A model generated the notes under the pieces. It was not told the origin of the DNA. It was given only the letters and a program-made list of their open reading frames with translations, and did no database searches. A DNA stretch of 64,000 nucleotides, from contig AUXH01000015.1 in NCBI GenBank assembly GCA_000482145.1, positions 1-64,000 on the forward strand. The letters are read 5' to 3'. Below are positions 55,101-62,495 of this stretch, in pieces. The stretch comes from Strigomonas culicis. Its lineage: Eukaryota; Euglenozoa; Kinetoplastea; Trypanosomatida; Trypanosomatidae. Every line of letters starts with the position of its first letter. Within the stretch, counting starts at the first letter, position 1. Position numbers and translations under genes: made by a program.

Positions 55101-56114
55101 TCAGTACTGAGTGATAACATGCTTCACTATATTGGCCCTCGCTTCATCTGTGGTAGCGGTGCGATATTTTCGAACAAGCTGAGCCATGCGTGACAAGTTG
55201 TGAATGACAAGGAGAATGCTGCTATTCATTTCTTGAACGGTCAGTAGATGGTGTATGTATGCACGATGGTGGCGCTTGCAGGTGTAGCACGTGCAGTCGC
55301 GGCACAGGGGTCCAATATCGTACGTAAACTCAGCACTGTTCAGATCGATCTGAGGTTCACTCACGCCGGAGAGAGGCTTGTCGCTGTCCCCATTGATGTC
55401 CATTACCAGTGCGATGCCCTTGTCCGCCAAGTCCCAGGGGATGGTAGATTCGATCAATTCGACACGCCCAACTAACGAAGCCAGTAGCTGCGGTATCGAA
55501 AAGGCAACCCCAATGCTAACAGACTTAGAAGAGAGCTTAAGCGACTGGAGATTTACTGCAAATTCGAGCAAGTTCTCACTCTGTGGAATCGAGTGAACAA
55601 AACCAGAGGAGTGGTCATTTGTGTATGGCTGTACGACAAGACAATTGCCATTTTGCTGCTTCTTGACACACGCCTCGTTCCATAATTCGCTACGTCGCTT
55701 CGCCGCACGCTGCTTTCTCGTTTGGTTCGCCCCCAAGGGAATGGTGTCGCACATGGTTACAGCCAAATCGGGCTTCACTGCGTCCACAATAGTGTTCCAC
55801 GTGTCCACCGAGACAACAACGCGTCCTCTCTCATGGTTGCTCGCCAAGCACTTGTCGGTAGATGGGGCACTGCAATGCGGCCCCTGAAATGTGCTGCGGC
55901 ATGTCAAAACACTCTTAAAGTCTCCCATCGCAGCAAGCTGTGAAAACGATAACTGCGATTCGGTACAAAGAGAAGAAAACTCATTGGCGTCAAACATCGA
56001 AATGCCGATGTATCGTTCCTCGGGCTGCAGTATCGCACGCAACTGATCTGGCGTCAAATTGGGAACGCATCCCTTTTTCATGGGAATTAACAAGAAACAA
56101 GCATTGCTTTCCAT
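55101..56114 (-). CDS. QTRT2: Queuine tRNA-ribosyltransferase accessory subunit 2 (QTRT2/TGT2)
   Basis: A 337-residue protein of the tRNA-guanine transglycosylase family. The zinc site is intact: C-x-C-x2-C-x25-H at Cys274, Cys276, Cys279 and His305, within GPLCRDCTCYTCKRHHRAYI. The position of the nucleophilic Asp (D-C-V-x-P-T-R in the catalytic subunit) reads IESTIPWDLADKGIAL, so the nucleophile and the substrate Arg are gone. This matches the non-catalytic subunit QTRT2, which pairs with QTRT1 to insert queuine at the wobble base of GUN-anticodon tRNAs. The lack of the Asp is a family trait, not damage. The N-terminal third is diverged. The start is the ATG at 56112-56114. Confidence 0.87.
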   Translation of the reverse strand: MESNACFLLIPMKKGCVPNLTPDQLRAILQPEERYIGISMFDANEFSSLCTESQLSFSQLAAMGDFKSVLTCRSTFQGPHCSAPSTDKCLASNHERGRVVVSVDTWNTIVDAVKPDLAVTMCDTIPLGANQTRKQRAAKRRSELWNEACVKKQQNGNCLVVQPYTNDHSSGFVHSIPQSENLLEFAVNLQSLKLSSKSVSIGVAFSIPQLLASLVGRVELIESTIPWDLADKGIALVMDINGDSDKPLSGVSEPQIDLNSAEFTYDIGPLCRDCTCYTCKRHHRAYIHHLLTVQEMNSSILLVIHNLSRMAQLVRKYRTATTDEARANIVKHVITQY

Positions 56115-56795
56115 TAAAAAGTAATGTATGCTGTATGGATGTGCTTAACAGTGGTGATGAACAACAATCAGTAGGAAAGAAAAAGGTGGTGTAAAGAAAA
56201 GGAAAGAGATGAGCAGCAGAAAAGGAATAATAATAGAGGTGCAACATGGAACTGCAGGTAAACAAACCGTACTCGCAAACACACAAGCACGTAAACAGAC
56301 GAGGCAGAAGGAAACATCGATTCAAAAAAGAGAACAATGAAAAACTGATAATAGTAACGAAATGATAGTCATTTACTGATACTCTGACAAAACTCTATGA
56401 AATTCTATGTGTCAATTCTATAAGGAACCGTTTTGTACATGTTGACAGTAGGTTAAATTATTCTGTGTTGAGGCGCGAACGCCTTCGTGGAAAGTGAAGA
56501 CTGACAAAAGGAAAGACACGCACACACATGAAAAAAAAAAAACACTGCTAACTGTATTTTTTATTTCCACTCATTCTTCACGTACTCTCTCTTTTCTGTT
56601 TCTCGTCATACTGCTTACTCACGACATGGTTAATAAAATCTGCATTCTATAGTAAAAAAGAAATATGGTGTTAAAAACAACGCAACAGGTCCACGCCCAC
56701 CGTAGATAGAGAAAAGGTTATATTCAAGAAAGGTAAAAGAGGATTAAAGAAAAAAAAAAAGAGGGTAGTTTGGGTGCGCGAGACAAAGGTTCAGG
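56115..56795. other. Intergenic spacer (long)
   Basis: The QTRT2 leader with CT-rich stretches on the minus strand, and a long 3' UTR of SMC3 ending in an A run at about 56748-56760. I see no gene. Confidence 0.5.
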
Positions 56796-59700
56796 TTATT
56801 GTTCGGGTTCACGAGATCGCTTCCGGTTTTCTTCAGCTGCCTGCTTGAGTAGCTTGACGCCCTCCTCTTGCGAAATGGCTTGGACGCGGCTCACCTTGTT
56901 ATGAAAGAAGATGCCAAGTACAAGGTCTGCAATGGACAGAATTTCTGTTTTGAACGAGGCAATAATAAACTGGCAATTCTCGCTCTGCTTTCGGATCATC
57001 TTCGCAACAGAAGTACGGTACTCAGCGTCAAGGGCTGCATCGATCTCATCAAACAGATAGAATGGAGCTGGGTCGCACCGCTGAATGGCAAAGATAAGAG
57101 CAAGTGCGACCAGTGACTTCTGGCCACCGCTGAGATGCCCAATGTCACCTGCTGGAACACCCTGGCCAAAGGAGACTCGGATTCGCGCCGCAATGTATGG
57201 GTCCTCTGACTGCGTGCTTCTTTCTGGCTTTACGAGCTGAAGCTCTGCCACACAGTCGTCGGTGGCCACGAGTTCCTTGAACACTTCTTCGAATTGAAAT
57301 TGGATCTGCTTGTACGTCCGCTCAATGGCTTCGTGTTTCTGTCTCTCCAAATGATCCATCAATTCACAAATGCTCACCCTTTCCTTTGCAAGGGATTCTC
57401 TCCGCGAAGACAGCTCGCTCTTGGTACCCAACAAGGCAGTGTGTTGGTCCAGCGCTTTGCGATTAACATGAGAAAACTTTTTGATTTTTTCATTTGTTTC
57501 TTTTAAACTGTACATCAGCTTTCCGATGGAAAAGTTCGTAAACTTCTCCACCCCCTTGGGAACAACGCCCAGCTTTTTCAGCTTCTGCAAGGCGTCTTCT
57601 TGTCGTTGGATCAGCAGGGTTCGCTGTATTTCTGTCCGGTCAACCGTGTCCTTGCGCTCTTGTAGCTTGACCGCCGTCTGAAGATGCTTTGAATTAAACC
57701 CCTCCAGCTTGGATTCGTCAGAGAGCTTTTCCTTACTTACCTTTTCAATGAGTTGGTGGACAGAGTCCAGTCGCATGGAAAGGGCCTCAACATCATGCTT
57801 GATTGCAGTGTGTTCTCTATCCACATCGCGGTTTGTTTGCTTGGACCACGCGAGCTCCTTCACACGGTCATCCACCAATTGCTTGCGGCGGTTCAGATGC
57901 TGAATGGTGTCTTCCAGGAGCTGCATCTCAGTCCCCATCTGCAAAACCTCCGCCTGCATCGCTGAGGACTCCAGTTTCCAGGACACAAGCGTGGAAGAGA
58001 GCTGTTCGAGTGCGTTTTCTTCCTTCTCCGTCCACGAAGTCGTGTAGTCCTCCTTTCTTTCGTCCTCAAGCTGCTTGACTGACTCTTGTGCGTCAGCCAC
58101 GGTCTTTTCTTGGGCGCGCTGCGTCAGCACCAGCTGATCCTTTTGCGCCTTCAGTCGGGAAATGCGATCATCCAAAAGACGTGCCTCCCTCAAAGCCAAA
58201 TCAGCTTGCTTTTCCGTGGAAACATTGTTATTGCGAATGAGTTCGATTTCGTTCAGAATCTCCAGTATTTCCTGCTCCGTAGAGGCCACGGATTGACAGA
58301 GCTCATCCAGTTTCTTCTTTTCTCGCATCAGCTCCGCACTTGCAAGTTTTTCCTTCTTGTGGAGAATAACTTTAGAGTTCCGTTTATCAATGTAGCCGCC
58401 GGTGATTCCACCTCTCCGTCCAAGCTGGTCACCATCAATGGTCACCACGTCACACTGCGCCTCTTTGCTCAATCGAGTGCCGACATCAAGCGATGTCACC
58501 ACAGCTGTTCGCCCAAAGACTTCTGCAACAACGCCCTGGAAACGCTTGTCAAATTTGATTTTAGAGATGAGTGCGGATGAGTCAGCTGTTGTGGGGATCG
58601 GACGAGGCGTGGCGTTGCATGTGTCCAATGGAAAAAAGGATATGCGGCCTGGTTTTCGCCGCTTATTCATTTGCTGAAGCAGCATTGCACTTGTTTCAAA
58701 ATTGTCAACAAGGACATTAAAAAGAGTATTTCCCGCTGTGATGTCAACAGCAGTTTCGTACCCTTCCTCCACCGTAATGAGGTCAATGAGAGAGCCATAG
58801 ACAGAAGCAGAAACTTTCTTGTCATTGATCTCCGCCAGAATTTCCTTCAACGATTGAAGTCCTTGGCGAACATCGTAACGAACGGATCGGTCGAGTCGCC
58901 GTTTCACGTCCTTGGCGTTTTCATCAATGCGCTGAAAAGCTGCTTCCTGTTCGTGAACGGATTGCCATTGCTTTCGACGTTCTTGATTCAACTTGTCGCG
59001 CTTGCTGTATGCAGCATTGAGTCTTTTCTCGTATGTGGACATGGCCGGATCGAAAGTATCAACTTGCTTCGACGCATCCTTTTTCTGAGAGACTGCAGAT
59101 TTAAGGTCTGTATCTGTGCGTGAAATATCAGCCGCCAATCGCTCAATTTCTGCCTTTGCACGGGCCGACACAGCCTCGTTCTTCTTTATGGCATCTTGTA
59201 TCCACGCATCACGCTCACCTTTGCTCTTAAAGAGTTTTGTTCGGTTGCGTTTTTCTTGCATGCGCTCAAGCCTTTTCTGCGACTCTTCCACACGCTGAAG
59301 AAACAGTTTTGCCTTCTCACTTTTTTGCTCAAACGTGGATCGCTTCATCGTGACATCTTGCGTGGCTCGCTTCAGTGCACTTTCGATTTGCTCTTTTTCC
59401 TTTAGCAGCGCTGTGCGCTCTTTTTCACCGCGCGTCGCCTGCGCTGAAGCTTCGTTCACGTTCAGCTCGGCAATCGCTTGCTTTCCATTAAGCGCTGCGA
59501 TGTCGGCTTCAATGCTTTTCTTCTCCGCTTCAAGTCGCAATAATGTGGCATTGTTTTCTTCAATTTTTCGCGTTAGATCAGCGACTTTGTTCTCCGTAGA
59601 AACTGCTGACTCCTGGTTTTCTTTCAGTGTTGAAACATACTTGTCGTGTTCCTGCTCAAGCCGTTGAAGACTGTCCGTAGTATGTTTCAGTTCCGTGTTG

Positions 59701-60395
59701 AAAATGCTGTATTCGATGCAGCGCTTCTCTCGGTCTACATCTTGGTACTCTTTTAGTTCCTTGGTCTCGCTTTCCAACTCTTGCAGTCGCTTTTCCAATT
59801 GCTTCATGGAGTCGTCCGCCTGTCCAAGCTTGGCATCCGTATCAGTTAGAATTCTCTCGCTCTCTTTTTTGCGTGCTTCGTAAACCTGCGTACCAGCGAC
59901 GTCCTTGATGATATAGTAGCGCTCCTCTTCCGTCATGTTGACCAGATTCACAATTTTTCCTTGTTCCACAATGTAGTACGGATTACTGGAGGAAAACCCT
60001 GCGCTTTCGAGAAGCTGGTGCACTTCTTCAGCTGTAAACTTTCGGTCATTGACACGAAACTCATCCTGCTTCAAGCCCACAGTACGGCGGATGCGTACCT
60101 CCGATTCGTCGGATTTGCCGGGGATCACCAGACGTCCATCGGAGTTGTCAAAGACAATCTCCACAAAAATGGAGAGTGAGGGTCGGCCACTTCCTACGTG
60201 AAAAAGCTCCTTCCGTTCAGTAGGTCCGAGATTACTGAACTTTTCATTCAAAACAAACTGCACCGCGGAAAAGAAGTTCGATTTTCCCGAACCGTTCTTT
60301 CCAACAATAACATTTGTCTTATTTGAAAAACCCTCCGGAAACGATTGCTCGCGGTAGGATCGGAAGTTGGAAATGATAATATTCTTGATAAACAT
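56796..60395 (-). CDS. SMC3: Cohesin subunit SMC3
   Basis: A 1199-residue protein with the full SMC layout: an N-terminal ATPase half with Walker A GKNGSGKSN (32-40), FVEIVFDNSDGRL, and the Q-loop-side SNPYYIVEQGKI; a first coiled coil (about 170-500); a hinge (about 515-680, with SVYGSLIDLITVEEGYETAV); a second coiled coil; and a C-terminal half with LSGGQ (1088-1092) and Walker B FYLFDEIDAALD (1112-1123). It forms the cohesin ring with SMC1 and SCC1. It is the first gene of the minus-strand array. At the site of the paired acetylated lysines of SMC3 the sequence is GLKQDEF, so Lys109 is kept but the next residue is Gln110. The start is the ATG at 60393-60395, 20 bases after a strong acceptor. 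Confidence 0.96.
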   Translation of the reverse strand: MFIKNIIISNFRSYREQSFPEGFSNKTNVIVGKNGSGKSNFFSAVQFVLNEKFSNLGPTERKELFHVGSGRPSLSIFVEIVFDNSDGRLVIPGKSDESEVRIRRTVGLKQDEFRVNDRKFTAEEVHQLLESAGFSSSNPYYIVEQGKIVNLVNMTEEERYYIIKDVAGTQVYEARKKESERILTDTDAKLGQADDSMKQLEKRLQELESETKELKEYQDVDREKRCIEYSIFNTELKHTTDSLQRLEQEHDKYVSTLKENQESAVSTENKVADLTRKIEENNATLLRLEAEKKSIEADIAALNGKQAIAELNVNEASAQATRGEKERTALLKEKEQIESALKRATQDVTMKRSTFEQKSEKAKLFLQRVEESQKRLERMQEKRNRTKLFKSKGERDAWIQDAIKKNEAVSARAKAEIERLAADISRTDTDLKSAVSQKKDASKQVDTFDPAMSTYEKRLNAAYSKRDKLNQERRKQWQSVHEQEAAFQRIDENAKDVKRRLDRSVRYDVRQGLQSLKEILAEINDKKVSASVYGSLIDLITVEEGYETAVDITAGNTLFNVLVDNFETSAMLLQQMNKRRKPGRISFFPLDTCNATPRPIPTTADSSALISKIKFDKRFQGVVAEVFGRTAVVTSLDVGTRLSKEAQCDVVTIDGDQLGRRGGITGGYIDKRNSKVILHKKEKLASAELMREKKKLDELCQSVASTEQEILEILNEIELIRNNNVSTEKQADLALREARLLDDRISRLKAQKDQLVLTQRAQEKTVADAQESVKQLEDERKEDYTTSWTEKEENALEQLSSTLVSWKLESSAMQAEVLQMGTEMQLLEDTIQHLNRRKQLVDDRVKELAWSKQTNRDVDREHTAIKHDVEALSMRLDSVHQLIEKVSKEKLSDESKLEGFNSKHLQTAVKLQERKDTVDRTEIQRTLLIQRQEDALQKLKKLGVVPKGVEKFTNFSIGKLMYSLKETNEKIKKFSHVNRKALDQHTALLGTKSELSSRRESLAKERVSICELMDHLERQKHEAIERTYKQIQFQFEEVFKELVATDDCVAELQLVKPERSTQSEDPYIAARIRVSFGQGVPAGDIGHLSGGQKSLVALALIFAIQRCDPAPFYLFDEIDAALDAEYRTSVAKMIRKQSENCQFIIASFKTEILSIADLVLGIFFHNKVSRVQAISQEEGVKLLKQAAEENRKRSREPEQ

Positions 60396-60414
60396 TTTGT
60401 TGGGAAATGTATGT

Positions 60415-60432
60415 CTGTAAGAGAAGAGGTCA
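60415..60432 (-). promoter_or_regulatory. Predicted spliced-leader acceptor and tract of SMC3
   Basis: The minus strand reads GACCTCTTCTCTTACAG (AG at 60415-60416), then a short leader and the ATG. It is the cleanest acceptor in the window. Confidence 0.75.
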
Positions 60433-60969
60433 ACAATTGTTCGTCCTTTTTGTTATTGAAACTTGCCTTTAGTAAGAACCTGTTGCTCTTGTTTTATGAT
60501 GATGCTGATGATGACAACACTGACTATTTATTATAGATAAGTATCGCTATCCGTATGATAATATATGGGGAAAAAAAACTGTATGAATACCGACACAATA
60601 GTAGCTTTATATACCTAAAAATATATGTATACGCTACTATTAAAAATGAAAACTTGCTCACTTACCAGAAGAGGAAAATCTCACGGGTACAGAACTTGCA
60701 AAAGAGAAAATGAAGGAGAACAAGGGAATATGATATGAAGAAACGCATAACGTAAGAAAGTGTGCATACACACTTGTTTACGGTGCTTAGTAGGTCTACT
60801 GAACACAGCGCATAACAGTGTCTGAAAAAAGAAGCTTAATCATTCATGAGACAAACAAACACAATCATATGCAGATTTGAAGCGATGTCATAATGATCCA
60901 GATTACATGAAAGTATGTATTTGTGAAGGAACAAGAATCCAATCACAGCATGTAACTAAGATGTACATG

Positions 60970-60995
60970 CACACACACACACACACACACACACA
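60970..60995. repeat. (CA)n dinucleotide microsatellite
   Basis: A run of about thirteen CA units inside the strand-switch region, on the SMC3 side of the G+C-rich block. Confidence 0.9.
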
Positions 60996-61138
60996 AATAC
61001 ATATCATAGAATCTTTATACTCTCACAATTTTTCTCTTCCACATATCCAATCTCCCTAAATACATGAGACATTTGGCTCGAATCACATCAGATCTGTAAA
61101 ATACAAACAAAAAGAAGAAGTTGTTAATAAGTACACAG

Positions 61139-61169
61139 TACACACACACGCACACACGCACACACACTG
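61139..61169. repeat. Imperfect (CA/CG)n repeat
   Basis: CACACACACGCACACACG-type repeat about 80-100 bases before the G+C-rich block begins. Confidence 0.85.
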
Positions 61170-61249
61170 ATAATTAAAAGGGAGATAAACCCGAATCAGA
61201 AATAGTAAGAGTACAAAAGACGCATGCCATTTTCCACAACATTGTGAAT

Positions 61250-61885
61250 CCCAAAGCGCTTTCGCGCGCACCGCGACGCACGGGGCGCCGCGCGCCCGGC
61301 CCGGCCCCCATCCGAGGATTCGGGCCACCGACGCGCTTTAAGAGCGCCCGCCCCTCGCCCACATCCCCGGGGAGGCAGCCGAACCGCCCCCCCCCCCCCC
61401 CCAAAGCATCACAGCGGCCCAGGCCCTGCGAAGACGCCCGCCTTGGGCAAAATAATGGCCGCTTTGGAGGCTGCACAGCCCCGGCAAACGGGTGATATCG
61501 ACTCGCTTCCCCCCGCCGCAGGGGTCATTTTGCGAGGCTCGGCTGCGCAAAAATCCCCCGCATTCGCCGGCTGGCGGCGCGATTCGAATCATGGGGGAAA
61601 AAGCCAATTTGTGCACACGCGCCCTTCCTGCGTTTGCCACGCGGGGAGGGGGCCCGCTTTTCTAATTCTGAGCGCGGCCAGGCCCCTCCAAGCCGGGGGA
61701 AACATGGGTTTCTTCTCAGCGGCCGGGGGCGCCAGCCCGGCGGCCCGGGGCCGCGGCTTGGAAACGGCAGGGCCTGGAAACCTGCCGCCAGCGCCACGTC
61801 GCAAGGGGGTGGCGACGGTGCGCCGCGGGCGGCGGCGGGCAAACGCGCCGTCTGGCCCCCTGCTCATGGCGGTGGGTGTTCAATG
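61250..61885. other. G+C-rich, CpG-rich island in the strand-switch region
   Basis: About 635 bases with an abrupt onset (near CAAAGCGCTTTCGCGCG) and an abrupt end (near 61885, before an A run). The DNA on both sides is AT-rich. It is dense in CG and in CCGCC/GGCGG words and holds 16 consecutive C (61387-61402). It contains short inverted repeats: 61333-61347 (GCGCT/AGCGC, loop 5) and 61765-61787 (CGGCAGG/CCTGCCG, loop 9). Several frames are open only because stop codons are rare in such sequence. Its position between two divergent arrays suggests a promoter or chromatin element; an inserted dispersed repeat is the other possibility. Confidence 0.7.
61387..61402. repeat. Homopolymer run of 16 C (G on the minus strand)
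   Basis: The longest C run in the window, inside the G+C-rich island. G tracts have been noted at trypanosomatid transcription start regions. Confidence 0.95.
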
Positions 61886-62058
61886 AAGGCCACTCTCGGA
61901 AAAAAAAAAGAAGGCTCACTCAAGGTAAACTGGCGTTTTCTCTTGCTAAAAAGATGCTCACATGGCAAAAGTGCGGAGTTGTCGTTCGTGAAGTCGGTGG
62001 ACGTTTAACGGCTTGCTTTTCTTTATGTACGTGCATCTTTTTTTTTTATTGCTCTGAC

Positions 62059-62059
<1 letters not shown>

Positions 62060-62094
<35 letters not shown>
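62060..62094. repeat. (AT)n microsatellite
   Basis: An alternating AT run of about 35 bases, on the plus-strand-gene side of the strand-switch region. Confidence 0.9.
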
Positions 62095-62097
<3 letters not shown>

Positions 62098-62493
62098 CGC
62101 AGTGCTTTTGCGCTGTGACTGCTGATGTTGTTGCATTGTTGCATTTTGCGACATGTATTTGCATATTTGCGAAAACACTCATTTTCTGCGTTGTTGTAAC
62201 ATAATGCCAATAAAAAGACGAACATATGAGAAAAAAAAGAAAGTGGTATTGTTATTTCTCATTGTGCCGCTTATTAGTATTGAATAAAACGTATATGTGA
62301 AAGAAAATATATAAAACTATTTTTTTCTTCTAATTTCATTGTGTAATTATGGGTTTTAAATCCATCGGTTATCTCCCCTACATTTACTTTTGTTTTTCTT
62401 ATTCTTCTTCTTTTTATTACAACACATTTTTGTACAAGTTTTTCTTTCGAATTATTGTTATTATTTTCATCGTTTTTTTTTTTCTCTTCCTCA

Positions 62494-62495
62494 AG
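62494..62495 (+). promoter_or_regulatory. Possible spliced-leader acceptor of the kinesin-like gene
   Basis: A T-rich tract (about 62461-62490) ends TCTTCCTCAAG, with the AG touching the ATG at 62496. Another AG further upstream (about 62439-62440, in TACAAG) is an alternative that would leave a leader of about 55 bases. Confidence 0.45.

Larger units (their letters stand above)
60396..62495. other. Divergent strand-switch region (putative bidirectional transcription start region)
   Basis: The 2.1 kb between the first minus-strand gene (SMC3) and the first plus-strand gene (62496) diverges in coding direction. In trypanosomatids such regions are known RNA polymerase II start zones. It contains AT-rich DNA (60440-61240 and 61900-62490), AC repeats (60970-60995, 61139-61169), the G+C-rich block (about 61250-61880) and an AT repeat (62060-62094). 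I find no tRNA, 5S or snRNA gene by eye and no credible protein gene. Confidence 0.85.

Noticed and set aside
55101..56114. Loss of the catalytic Asp as a sign of a pseudogene in the transglycosylase
   Set aside because: The same loss defines the QTRT2 subunit, and the zinc site and reading frame are intact.
61575..61600. GATTCGAATC resembling a tRNA B box
   Set aside because: The flanking five bases do not pair as a T stem, and no matching A box or acceptor stem lies at the right distance.
61455..61886. Open frame of about 143 codons inside the G+C-rich island (plus strand), and others on the minus strand
   Set aside because: Stop codons are rare in such G+C-rich DNA, several overlapping frames are equally open, the residue composition is Gly/Ala/Arg/Pro-biased, and no splice tract precedes the ATG.
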